Assembly (NCBI GenBank): GCA_002356215.1
Contig: AP017960.1
Coordinates: 62,001 to 126,000 of the forward strand
Direction: 5' to 3'
Source of the DNA: [Synechococcus] sp. NIES-970
GTDB taxonomy: Bacteria > Cyanobacteriota > Cyanobacteriia > Cyanobacteriales > MRBY01
Length of the DNA: 64,000 nt
Shown here: one piece after another, positions 55,387 through 63,929 of the stretch
Layout of the letters: every line of letters begins with the position of its first letter
How positions within the stretch are numbered: the stretch's first letter is position 1
Notes under the pieces: generated by a model
The model's database searches: none
What the model was told of the DNA's origin: nothing
Seen by the model: the letters and a program-made list of their open reading frames with translations, nothing else
Made by a program: the position numbers and the translations under genes

Positions 55387-55489
55387 CGTGCTAAATATCT
55401 CTTTTTCTAATTTGAGTAAACTGGCAGAATTTGCCTTGGGAGGCCGCCAGAAAGCAAGCTGGGAGAAAATCCCACCTGCACAAGAAAAG

Positions 55490-55525
55490 ATCTGTTGTGA
55501 AACTCAATTGAGTTTCACAACAGAT
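55490..55525 (-). terminator. 36-base perfect palindrome, terminator of the 910-residue gene
   Basis: 18-base arms (ATCTGTTGTGAAACTCAA and its complement) meet without a loop. On the minus strand it is followed by CTTTTCTTG. It lies nine bases past the stop at 55535, so the first surface gene is largely a separate transcript from the downstream ones. Confidence 0.75.
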
Positions 55526-55534
55526 TTGTAAGGG

Positions 55535-58267
55535 TTAGTTAATGCGTCGCTGGAAGGTGAACGTACCCGTACCACCAGGATTCACAGTGCCCACATTGTT
55601 GATGTATTGGGTGACATCAGTAGAAGCTGTTGTGCCAGTTTGTTGGATACCTAGGACTGCAGGGTTACCGTTAAAGAATTGGATTGCACCAGCAGAGGCG
55701 ATCGCCGTGCCGACCCCAGCATGGCTAGTATCGATAACACCATTGATGCCATTATCCAGAGCCCAGTTATTTCCGGTTCCTGTATCGCCCGCAGTACCAC
55801 TAATACCGCTATCTTCAACAACAACATTGTTCGCCGGTAGAAGCGTATTACCAGAACCACCGCTAGGAGCTGGTGTCGCAATATTGGTGTAAGTAATGCG
55901 ATATTCCAGGGTGTCGCCAGGGCCAGGCGCCGGGTTAATAATGCTTGCATCCGCAACAAAGTTAGATGTTGTGCCATTGCTGTAGCGTACCCGGACTTCT
56001 TTGTTCAGTTTCAGGTAACCAGCATAAAGGCGATCGACCTTAATGTTGCTAATCAGCCGTTCAGCATCTGCATCAAAGGTGTTGTTCTGGTCATTGTTGA
56101 CATAGGCGATCACTGGGATGCTGTAAGCATCAAAGGCACTGGCACCAGGTAGATCGACTGTAACGGTGTAATTGAGGGTCTGACCTGCCGTCAAAGTCGC
56201 AATGGAAACTTGAGTCCCCGTAGTGAGATCAAAAGTTCCTGTACCAGGCGCTGTATCATCGTTCCAGGTATAAGTTGCAGATTGACCACCAAGAGTAATC
56301 GTCACGGTTGTACCGTCGGGAATATCGATTGCGCCGCCATTAACATCAACGCTGCCATAGTCACAGGTGGCACAAACTAGGTTGGCTTCTGTGGGACTGA
56401 TGGGCCGCAACACGACATTGTTGAAGTCGGTGACCGAACCATTGGAGACGGAGTTATTGAAAATAACAGCAACGGGGTCAGGAACGGCTTGACCGAGGGT
56501 GGCAGGTTCTGTGATCGACTTTTCAACGAAATCATCGTTATTGTTGGTTGGGCCGACGGCACCCGGTGTTCCGCCAGGGCCATTCAACAAATTAGCGGGC
56601 TGTGGCTGGAAGATATTGTTTAGATCCAGCTCATTTGGTTCACCCTTCTCAGTATCATTGCCACCACCATCATTCGGGCGATCGTCATAGGGGTCAGATC
56701 CGTCTTCTTCAGCAGCATTCCCTAAATCTGTGGCGGGATCGTAGTCACCATAAGGATTGCCATTACTGGGATTTTCACCCAAGAAGTTGTTGGGGTTTTG
56801 ATCACCAGATTCATCGAAAACAATATTGTTATCTGGATCGCCGTTTGTTTGACCAAAGATTTGAGCTAAGTTTCGGACTGTCGGATTTTGTGCATTAGTT
56901 GCTTGGAGGGTAAAACCAGTGACAATCGTCCCAGCAGGAATTGCAGCATTGGGAGCTGCTGTACTACGGATGAAACCAACCCGGGTGATTTTAGAGGTTG
57001 CACCAGCTCCATTCAGTGCCGCTGTTGAAGTGTCATACCATCGCGCATCAAGAGCCGCAGTAGTCAAAGCTTCTGCGGTGTAAACGATAGTCCAACCTGT
57101 GGGGGCAATGGGCGGTGTTGTGAGAACAAAATCAGCGTCGGATGGTCTTGCATCAGAAACAAGCACATATTCACCAGCAGTTCCATTAACGGTGATCTGT
57201 GTACCTCTAAGACCAGCAGGGGTAAAGTTGCCTTCATAACCAGAAGGCAGCTCTCTCTCAACCCGGAAACTGAGGTTATAGGTGATCACGTCATCTGTGA
57301 TGTCCGGATTTGTACCAGGATTGATACTGGATACTGACTTCAGCACGGTTGCTAGAGCAAGGGGCCTCGGTGCATTTTGACCAATTGTCAGCGGCTCAGA
57401 AGTATCGGCAGCTTCACGATTACCATTGACGGCCGTTGCGGATTCAATGGCGCCATTTTCTAACTTGACTGTCCGGACTTCATCGTTATTAGAACTGTCA
57501 GAATTATCGGGTTGGTTCTGGCTCGCAGGGCTGCCATCGTTCGGGCCAGTGTTCCCAAGAGTGACAGAGACTTGGCCACTGGCTGCATTGTTGACAGTCC
57601 CTTGGACGATGATTGTGATGGTTGCATCAGCCACAATGTTCGGGATAACCCAGCCAGCCCCTGGAAAGAAAGTGGGCGTAACACCAGGACCAATAGTCAC
57701 TGGTGCTCCCGGTGAATAGACCCCAGCCGTTGTAGTCACCGCGTTGAGGATGCCATTATCTTCTAGGAAGAAGTTAGGAACACCATCACCATCGGTATCA
57801 ATGTAAGTACCAGGATTTTTTGTCAGGTTTGTGCTGGCAATATTTGTGCTTAAAGGGATGAAGATTCCAGTCGAAGCGTTGCCTGTGTTTGTGACATTGA
57901 AGGGGAATTGGAGAATGTCTCCAGAAACGACGCTATTACCATTGAGATCTGTAGGCGCCTGGGCGATGTTGGTAAGACCCGCGACTTCGGCAACAGTAAT
58001 CGTAATCTCATTGGAAATCGACTCGAGCTCAACACCATTTGGATCTTCGTAAGTTGCGGTGGCAGTATTACGGATTTGGGTATTAGCTGCGGTCCCTGCT
58101 GCAAGGGCTTGGGGAATGAGCTGGAAATTGCCCGCAGCCATTAGTCCAGAGATAACGAGAGGACTGGCTAATTTATGGATTAAGGTTCTTTGGGGTAATT
58201 TTTTGGGCGATCGTCGGGACTGGGATTTCAAATTGGGACTCCTCTGGAAAAAAATTCGTAAGAGCAT
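55535..58267 (-). CDS. Large exported DUF11-type repeat protein
   Basis: A 910-residue protein. A basic N-terminus leads to a signal segment (LASPLVISGLMAAGNFQLIPQALAA, cleavage near residue 57). The mature part starts with IRNTATATYEDPNG and has several β-sandwich units with D/N-rich turns (e.g. TDGDGVPNFFLEDNG; YDPATDLGNAAEEDGSDPYDDRPNDGG) and DUF11-like wording. It ends GTGTFTFQRRIN. A TTG at 58231, eight bases after AGAGGAG, is a possible true start and would give a cleaner signal peptide; the ATG at 58267 has no ribosome-binding site. It has its own terminator and a 1-kb AT-rich upstream region. Confidence 0.8.
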   Translation of the reverse strand: MLLRIFFQRSPNLKSQSRRSPKKLPQRTLIHKLASPLVISGLMAAGNFQLIPQALAAGTAANTQIRNTATATYEDPNGVELESISNEITITVAEVAGLTNIAQAPTDLNGNSVVSGDILQFPFNVTNTGNASTGIFIPLSTNIASTNLTKNPGTYIDTDGDGVPNFFLEDNGILNAVTTTAGVYSPGAPVTIGPGVTPTFFPGAGWVIPNIVADATITIIVQGTVNNAASGQVSVTLGNTGPNDGSPASQNQPDNSDSSNNDEVRTVKLENGAIESATAVNGNREAADTSEPLTIGQNAPRPLALATVLKSVSSINPGTNPDITDDVITYNLSFRVERELPSGYEGNFTPAGLRGTQITVNGTAGEYVLVSDARPSDADFVLTTPPIAPTGWTIVYTAEALTTAALDARWYDTSTAALNGAGATSKITRVGFIRSTAAPNAAIPAGTIVTGFTLQATNAQNPTVRNLAQIFGQTNGDPDNNIVFDESGDQNPNNFLGENPSNGNPYGDYDPATDLGNAAEEDGSDPYDDRPNDGGGNDTEKGEPNELDLNNIFQPQPANLLNGPGGTPGAVGPTNNNDDFVEKSITEPATLGQAVPDPVAVIFNNSVSNGSVTDFNNVVLRPISPTEANLVCATCDYGSVDVNGGAIDIPDGTTVTITLGGQSATYTWNDDTAPGTGTFDLTTGTQVSIATLTAGQTLNYTVTVDLPGASAFDAYSIPVIAYVNNDQNNTFDADAERLISNIKVDRLYAGYLKLNKEVRVRYSNGTTSNFVADASIINPAPGPGDTLEYRITYTNIATPAPSGGSGNTLLPANNVVVEDSGISGTAGDTGTGNNWALDNGINGVIDTSHAGVGTAIASAGAIQFFNGNPAVLGIQQTGTTASTDVTQYINNVGTVNPGGTGTFTFQRRIN

Positions 58268-59351
58268 AAGCTCAAAACAAGCAAAAAACTTACTTGCTGC
58301 TTTGCCATTGGGCTGCTTTAAGCATATTTGGTCATTGATTTAGACCAGTTTTATTAATATCTATACGCACACTAAGGCAAGAATGATTAAAGCAAGTATA
58401 TCCACAAAAATGATTTGATCAGTACATTATTTCTGTGAAGTTTTGATGAACCTCTACCTTAAAAATTCATCGGTTCTTCATCTAATTGTTCATAAATTAC
58501 TGAAATCTTTAAGTAAAAGTATAATTGCAACCCGATTAGTATTTTTTTAGTGCTCTTAAATTTTCCTTAATAATTTTTAATTGCTTCAGTTTTAAAGAAA
58601 AAATTTATTTCCTAAGTCATATCTACTGCCTTTGATCTTAGATATTGTCAGAAAATTTTATTTTGACTTAAAATTTAATACTTTTTTTTAATTACATTTA
58701 TATTTCAAAGTTGCCATGATTTTTTAGTGTTTATAGGGCTTATTTCTGATTTTATCTTGCTCTTAGAATGCACTAGAGAAGGGTATAGAAGATAATTATT
58801 AATTTTTATTTCTGAAAATTCAATAATAGTTATGCAATGAACTTTAAATTTAACTTTCTGGATATTACGCAAGTAATGACGATATTTGAGTTTGACAGTC
58901 TAAGGTTTGACGAAGGTTACTCGAGTTCGACAATCACGAACAAAATGTTTAGAAAAAGTTAGTTTTAAGAATTCTAAAAAAATTGAAGCAACGTTAAATG
59001 TTCTGTAATAGGCCTTGTAAATAACAAAGGCATAGTCACCCAATACTTTGAATGTTTTGACTACATTCGTCTCTTTTAGGCTTTCTAGATTAGGTTAATT
59101 TGTTCTTTTTTCACAGGTTCGTTCCTTCCTGGCACACATCATGGGTGAAGGCATGATGTGTATTTCACCAAGGATTGAGGTTCACCAGAAAGTTATCAAT
59201 GACAGCGTCATATTAAACCGATATCCCATAGCTAGGCCCTGACATAACATTTTTCCTTGTTACTGTTCTGCCCTCGACAGTGCATATCTTTTTTGAGCCG
59301 CAACTAGGAAGCACCAAATAAACCACAAACCACAACACAGAGGTTATCACG
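58268..59351. other. Long AT-rich intergenic region
   Basis: About 1.1 kb without a supported gene. It must hold the promoters of the divergent 910-residue and Pro-rich genes. It contains the hairpin at 59134-59161. I see no riboswitch, tRNA or short conserved gene. It has few HIP1 sites and its base composition differs strongly from core genes. Confidence 0.55.
59134..59161. promoter_or_regulatory. 10-bp hairpin upstream of the Pro-rich gene
   Basis: ACACATCATG and CATGATGTGT pair perfectly around an eight-base loop GGTGAAGG. TTCACC at 59164-59169 could pair with the loop's GGTGAA, giving a pseudoknot or alternative fold. It lies about 190 bases upstream of the ATG at 59352, so it may be a leader element or operator. 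Confidence 0.45.
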
Positions 59352-59702
59352 ATGAAATATGTTATTAAGCTTGCTTCCTTTTCTGCTGTTTTACTAGCAA
59401 GTATGGCTTCTCAATTGCCAACTAGTGCTCAGGTAGCCCCTTCGTCCTCCTTCTCTCCTTTACCCCAGTCGCCTATTGTGCGGCCCATTCCTCTCCCCAG
59501 ACCTTTACCTCTACCATTGCCACCTGGTCTGACACCAATTCCTCAACCGATTCCCTTACCTATCCCTCCTTTTCCCGGTCCTGTTTGTTTGTCTTGTCCG
59601 CCGCCTATCTTGCCTAACAGTGGAGAATTGACCCCCTTGGGCAGTCCTTTACAGCCGACTAATGTACCGCCTCTCAATAACAGCATAAACAGCATTCGCT
59701 AA
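59352..59702 (+). CDS. Small secreted proline-rich protein
   Basis: A 116-residue protein with a Sec signal peptide (YVIKLASFSAVLLASMASQLPTSAQ, cleavage after SAQ). The mature part is mostly Pro with Leu, Ile and Arg (RPIPLPRPLPLPLPPGLTPIP…), one C-L-S-C pair and an Asn-rich tail. It probably forms a polyproline-II rod and is cell-wall or periplasm associated. No family recognised. A GAGG ribosome-binding site is nine bases upstream. It is on the opposite strand to the surface-protein genes and next to a tnpB relic. Confidence 0.7.
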   Translation: MKYVIKLASFSAVLLASMASQLPTSAQVAPSSSFSPLPQSPIVRPIPLPRPLPLPLPPGLTPIPQPIPLPIPPFPGPVCLSCPPPILPNSGELTPLGSPLQPTNVPPLNNSINSIR

Positions 59703-59705
59703 TTG

Positions 59706-59992
59706 TTATGTGCGTGAACTACCCGACGCTCTATCGCCTTGCGATGAGCGCGGGCTTCCTGCTTCAGCGGGAACTGCATCCAACAAAACAGACGTTTTGC
59801 CGAGTTGTCTTACATTCTCTTGCTAGGCAGTATCGCTGGTTTCCAACGAAAATATCTGCCAGCCTTCATTTCTGATATTGATTGACCCGTTGATGTCCCG
59901 GTCATGAGCTGTCCCACAATGCTGACAAGTCCGGGCTCGTACATCCAGCACCAGACTTCCTACATGGTTTAGGCATACATCGAGGGTGGCCT
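59706..59992 (-). pseudogene. IS605-type TnpB 3' fragment
   Basis: The minus strand reads NHVGSLVLDVRARTCQHCGT, then AHDRDINGSINIRNEG, a stop codon, then VPAEAGSPRSSQGDRA to a TAA at 59708. The CxxC zinc finger and DRDINGSINIRNEG (RuvC-III region) are diagnostic of TnpB. Only the C-terminal fifth remains and it is interrupted. The end carries an ATCGC…GCGAT hairpin like the right-end/guide-RNA part of such elements. Confidence 0.88.
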
Positions 59993-60000
59993 CTTTTTAG

Positions 60001-60234
60001 AGTGACAATAAGGATCTCAAGCTAGACGATGTAGAGCTGGATAGATGGCTAACCCTATTTGATGAATTGGTAGAAATCCAACAGAATCGAGGCTGGCTTG
60101 TAGCCTCGATTGCTTTTCAGTTGAGGAAATACAGTCCGCCTCTCTATATGTAGGAGTTTGTGACAGCACACTTGGGCTACAAGCGAGGATGGGCATGGCA
60201 CGAACACCAGAAACATTTTTTAGGGGTAGCGTAA
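60001..60234 (+). pseudogene. Degraded coding remnant of unknown family
   Basis: One plus-strand frame reads protein-like through LDDVELDRWLTLFDELVEIQ and RGWLVASIAFQLRKYSPPLY, meets TAG at 60151, and continues EFVTAHLGYKRGWAWHEHQK to TAA at 60234. The amino-acid texture either side of the stop is coherent and no start codon is present. It is probably a truncated, stop-interrupted gene next to the tnpB relic. Confidence 0.5.
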
Positions 60235-60494
60235 TACTTAAATTAAAAAGTAATTATCATATTAGATAAGTAGATATTTTAGAGTGACTCTATTTCTGAT
60301 TGCAGCGTATATCAAACTTTTTAAGCCAATAAAATCAAGACAACAAAAATCATAAACCGAAGAAACAATTCCCAATTGACCCTGTAATTTATTTTCTGAA
60401 AATCCCCTGAAAATCTCTTAAAAAATTTATGATTTTTCTTTGCTAAATACTCAATTTTGCACACAATAGAATAGTAAATAAAATAAATAAAACA

Positions 60495-61934
60495 ATGGCT
60501 GTAAATTACGATATTGTTGTGATTGGCGGTGGTTCAGGAGGTCTAGTGCTAGCCAGTGCCGCAGCACAGCTCAAAGCGAAAGTGGCTCTGGTAGAAAAGC
60601 ATCGCCTTGGGGGAGATTGTCTGTGGTTTGGTTGCGTACCTAGTAAATCTTTTTTGCATACAGCAAAGGTTGCCCATCAGGTACAGCAAGGTAGTCGGGT
60701 CGGGGTCTACACAGAACCCCCAAAAATTAACTTTGCAGAAGCAATGGGCCACGTGAAAAGAGCGATCGCCACCATTGAGCCCCATGATTCACCGGAGCGA
60801 TTTGAAAAATTGGGAGTAGAGGTTATTTTTGGTGATGGCCATTTCCTAGATGAAAAACGTTTTTTAGTGAATGGCCGCCAGTTAACGGCCCGGGCGTTTG
60901 TGATTGCCACGGGTTCTCGCCCCAAGATTCCCCTCGTTGTAGGTCTGCAAGAAGCGGGCTTCATAACCAATGAACAGGTGTTTTCCCTCACAGAACAGCC
61001 TAAGTCTTTGGCGGTGATTGGGTCGGGGCCAATTGGCTGTGAACTGGGCCAAGCTTTTCATCGTTTGGGTACTGCGGTGACACTCTTTACCAGTAGCGAT
61101 CGCCTTTTACCCAAAGAAGACCCTGATGTAGCGGCTATTCTTGAGCAACAATTTTCCCAGGAAGGCATTAAGCTTCTCAAAAATGCCCGCTTAAAACGTA
61201 TTGAAATTGTCCAGGGAAAAAAATATCTTTACACAGAAAATAATTCCCAGGTGGTGGCGATCGCCGATGAAATTTTGCTAGCCACTGGCCGAACGCCCAA
61301 TGTAGAATCTCTCAACCTCGAAATGGCTGAGGTCGAGTATAACAAACAGGGCATTATCGTTAATAAAAAATTACAAACTACCAATAGTCGAATTTATGCC
61401 TGTGGTGATGTAATTGGTGGTTATCAATTTACCCATGTGGCTGGCTATGAAGCGATTACGGTTCTAAAAAATGCTCTGAATCCCCTACCAATTTTTCTTA
61501 AAAACATTGATTATCGCATCATTCCTTGGGCAACTTTTACAGATCCAGAAGTTGCTCGAGTTGGCATGACAGAAACTCAAGCCCGCAAGCGTTATAAAGA
61601 TGTTATGGTCTTAAAATTACCTTTTACAGCGGTAGATCGCGCCCAGGCAGAAGATGCTACGGTGGGCTTTAACAAAATCATTGTGCGTAAAAATGGAGAA
61701 ATTCTTGGGGCTCACCTAGTCGGCATCATGGCAGGAGAATTGATTCAAGAAATTGTACTGGCAATGACCCATCGACTATCAATATCTGCTCTGACAGGAA
61801 TTCATATTTACCCGACTCTAGGGGAAATCAATAGCAAAACAGCTCTATTACTTTCTAAACAAAACTATGCTGAAAATCAAAAATTACAATGCTTTTTATC
61901 TAGATTCTTCAAGTTTTGGCGATCACTTGCTTAA
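60495..61934 (+). CDS. Pyridine nucleotide-disulfide oxidoreductase, MerA-like
   Basis: A 479-residue class I flavoprotein disulfide reductase. FAD motif VIGGGSGGLVLASAAAQL, redox-active pair C42-LWFG-C47 in GGDCLWFGCVPSKS, NAD(P) motif AVIGSGPIGCELGQAF, second FAD motif IYACGDVIGG and the dimer-interface His/Glu in HIYPTLGEI are present. The sequence groups with 'mercuric reductase'-annotated cyanobacterial proteins, but it lacks the N-terminal HMA domain and the C-terminal Cys-Cys of true MerA, so mercury reduction is not implied. It is convergent with a TVP38 gene, a pairing often seen in such proteins, which suggests a shared membrane or thiol role. AT-rich leader. Confidence 0.88.
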   Translation: MAVNYDIVVIGGGSGGLVLASAAAQLKAKVALVEKHRLGGDCLWFGCVPSKSFLHTAKVAHQVQQGSRVGVYTEPPKINFAEAMGHVKRAIATIEPHDSPERFEKLGVEVIFGDGHFLDEKRFLVNGRQLTARAFVIATGSRPKIPLVVGLQEAGFITNEQVFSLTEQPKSLAVIGSGPIGCELGQAFHRLGTAVTLFTSSDRLLPKEDPDVAAILEQQFSQEGIKLLKNARLKRIEIVQGKKYLYTENNSQVVAIADEILLATGRTPNVESLNLEMAEVEYNKQGIIVNKKLQTTNSRIYACGDVIGGYQFTHVAGYEAITVLKNALNPLPIFLKNIDYRIIPWATFTDPEVARVGMTETQARKRYKDVMVLKLPFTAVDRAQAEDATVGFNKIIVRKNGEILGAHLVGIMAGELIQEIVLAMTHRLSISALTGIHIYPTLGEINSKTALLLSKQNYAENQKLQCFLSRFFKFWRSLA

Positions 61935-62023
61935 ATCTTTTTAATAGTCACAAAAAAAGCTTTAGAAGTTACATTTTAAAGCTTTTAACAAATTTAATTC
62001 TGAAAACAAAAAATTTTAAATTT

Positions 62024-62830
62024 TTATTTGATCACCGCTTCATTAAGTGCTTGCTTAGCAACTTTTGTGATATATATTGTCACAGTTACTGTCGCAATAA
62101 ATCCGAGGATACGAATCGACCACTGGGCAATAGGATTAACGGTTTGATCTTCTGCACCTAGGGTTGCTAGGTTCCCTGCTAGGGAGCCAATGTAAACATA
62201 CATAAGAGTGCCCGGAAGCATTCCTACGGAACCAACAATGTAATCTTTTAGGGAAACACCAGTAACGCCATAGGCGTAGTTCAATAGGTTAAAAGGAAAA
62301 ATTGGTGATAAGCGAGTTAACAACACAATTTTCAGACCTTCTCGACCCACAGCTTCATCAATGGCTTTGAATTTTTGGTTCTCGGCGATCGCTTGACTGA
62401 CCCATTCCCTGGCAAAATAACGACCGACCAAGAAAGCGGCGATCGCCCCTAGGGTTGCTCCAATAAAAACATAAATCGATCCTAGAGCAACCCCAAACAC
62501 AACTCCAGCCCCCAAGGTGAGGACTGACCCCGGCAAAAAAGCGACTGTCGCAATGATGTACAACATCATAAAGGCGATCGCCCCTAGGAAACCGAGACTA
62601 TCAATCCATTCCAAAGCATTTAATAGCCAAATTTGGGGATTGAAACCAGAATTTAAAAATCCTTTAGTAATCATTAAATCAGGACTAATCGCGGCTGCCA
62701 CTCCAGTAAAAAATGCTGAAAAAGCAGCAATTTCTAAACAAATGCTAAAACCAAAAGCACCGAGGGTTAGGCCTGTAAAATTTTTCCGCCAGGATTGTTG
62801 AAACTTTTTTTTGAGTCGCCTTAAGTTCAT
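62024..62830 (-). CDS. TVP38/TMEM64 family membrane protein (paralogue of the 715-1431 gene)
   Basis: A 268-residue polytopic protein with the same VTT blocks as the gene at 715: FLPGSVLTLGAGVVFG, GATLGAIAAFLVGRYFA, RLSPIFPFNLLNYAYG and GMLPGTLMYVYIGSLAG. It has a longer basic N-terminus (RRLKKKFQQSWRKNF). It is convergent with the MerA-like flavoprotein (90 bases between stops) and 60 bases downstream of a DoxX-like gene on the same strand. Function unknown; a membrane transport or redox-linked role is inferred from context. Confidence 0.88.
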   Translation of the reverse strand: MNLRRLKKKFQQSWRKNFTGLTLGAFGFSICLEIAAFSAFFTGVAAAISPDLMITKGFLNSGFNPQIWLLNALEWIDSLGFLGAIAFMMLYIIATVAFLPGSVLTLGAGVVFGVALGSIYVFIGATLGAIAAFLVGRYFAREWVSQAIAENQKFKAIDEAVGREGLKIVLLTRLSPIFPFNLLNYAYGVTGVSLKDYIVGSVGMLPGTLMYVYIGSLAGNLATLGAEDQTVNPIAQWSIRILGFIATVTVTIYITKVAKQALNEAVIK

Positions 62831-62890
62831 TTTGAGTAACTGAATTTCTTCATTTTTTAGCTTCTCAGGACAAATTTTGCCATGATAAAT

Positions 62891-63286
62891 TTAGTCGACT
62901 GTCCAAAGAGTGTCATAGTCTCGCAGGAGAAACAAAGTAAAACAAGCCGCTAACATGGGAAAAGCAGCAAAGAAAAGAAGATTATTAAATGGATCTAGAT
63001 ACTGTTTAAAGGAAATAACAGTCGAACTACTATGGAGTAATAACACCAAAAAATAGCTCCAGCGTTTTTGAAAACCAATTACAAAGCTTAAAATAACAAG
63101 CAATTGTCCAAGGCCAATTAAGAGTAAGATGCTATTATTTAAGCCTGCAACAAAATAAAAGTTCTCAAAAACAGCTCGGGCATGGTCTGGATTAACAATT
63201 TTGTCCAAGGCCCAGACTAGCATGACAAGAAAAATGCTTAGTCTTAAAAACAAAAGTGAAAGGGAAATGCGTTTAGTTTGTTCCAT
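62891..63286 (-). CDS. DoxX-like small membrane protein
   Basis: A 131-residue protein with four hydrophobic helices and the DoxX/MauE-like features FLRLSIFLVMLVWALDKIVNPDHA, FVAGLNNSILLLIGLGQLLVIL and a C-terminal FAAFPMLAACFTLFLLRDYD. DoxX-like proteins take part in quinone- or thiol-linked redox at the membrane, with the exact partner unknown. It lies 31 bases downstream of the Cys-rich lipoprotein gene and 60 bases upstream of the TVP38 gene on the same strand, so the three are probably one operon. Confidence 0.78.
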   Translation of the reverse strand: MEQTKRISLSLLFLRLSIFLVMLVWALDKIVNPDHARAVFENFYFVAGLNNSILLLIGLGQLLVILSFVIGFQKRWSYFLVLLLHSSSTVISFKQYLDPFNNLLFFAAFPMLAACFTLFLLRDYDTLWTVD

Positions 63287-63317
63287 GATTTTGTTTAAGC
63301 TAAATTAAAATTGTCGA

Positions 63318-63665
63318 CTAATTAGTTTTAGATGCACAAGGATTGGCTTTAGATGCACAGGGATCTTCTTTTGCAGCACAAGGATTAGCTTTGGATGCAC
63401 AAGGATCTTCTTTCGCAGCGCAAGGGTTGGCTTTGGATGCACAGGGATCTTCTTTTGCAGCGCAAGGATTGGCTTTAGATGCACAGGGATCTTCTTTTGC
63501 AGCACAAGGATTAGCTTTGGATGCACAGGGATCTTCCTTTGCAGCGCAAGGGTTAGCTATTTCTGTCTTGCTAGCACAAGGATTTTGACTGACTGAACAT
63601 CCAGTGGCTGCTCCAAGGCTTAAGAGAGAAACAGAAATAAGGACTGCTGCATAGCGAATTTTCAT
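63318..63665 (-). CDS. Cys-heptad-repeat lipoprotein
   Basis: A 115-residue predicted lipoprotein (signal with lipobox ATGC, lipidated Cys23). The mature part is a tandem array of five 14-residue units NPCAAKEDPCASKA, plus partial units at both ends. Cys therefore recurs exactly every seven residues from 40 to 110, with 13 Cys in all. That density suggests metal or thiol chemistry in the periplasm, but no known family is recognised. The adjoining DoxX-like and TVP38 genes and the facing flavin disulfide reductase may share a thiol or metal-related task. Confidence 0.75.
   Translation of the reverse strand: MKIRYAAVLISVSLLSLGAATGCSVSQNPCASKTEIANPCAAKEDPCASKANPCAAKEDPCASKANPCAAKEDPCASKANPCAAKEDPCASKANPCAAKEDPCASKANPCASKTN
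63345..63554. repeat. 42-bp coding tandem repeat, five units
   Basis: Five near-identical 42-base units encode the 14-residue repeats of the lipoprotein. They differ by a few synonymous changes, such as AAG/GAG and GCA/GCG. The repeat number is likely to vary between strains through slippage. Confidence 0.9.
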
Positions 63666-63929
63666 TAGCTTTAATTCCTGATGGGGATTTGTTTTTGTTT
63701 GGCTTGGCCCTATTAAACTGAGGAAAAATGAAATGCAGATGAAAGAAAACTAGAAAAATCCTAAAAAAAATCAGAATTAACTTTAGATAGACTTCAGATT
63801 TTAATCAGTTATTTTTCAGGAAACTGTGGCAATCTAAAGGAAAGATTTTTTTAAGTTTATTAGTATTATTTGGACAAAAAATATGACTGAGTGTAACTGG
63901 TTTGTTGATCATGGGGGTACACAGGAGCT

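Noticed and set aside
60495-61934. True mercuric reductase
   Set aside because: No N-terminal metal-binding domain and no C-terminal vicinal cysteines; only the generic disulfide-reductase core is present.
63305-63588. Alternative long frames on both strands over the Cys-repeat gene
   Set aside because: The 42-base period keeps all frames open; only the chosen frame has a signal peptide, lipobox and a proper start.
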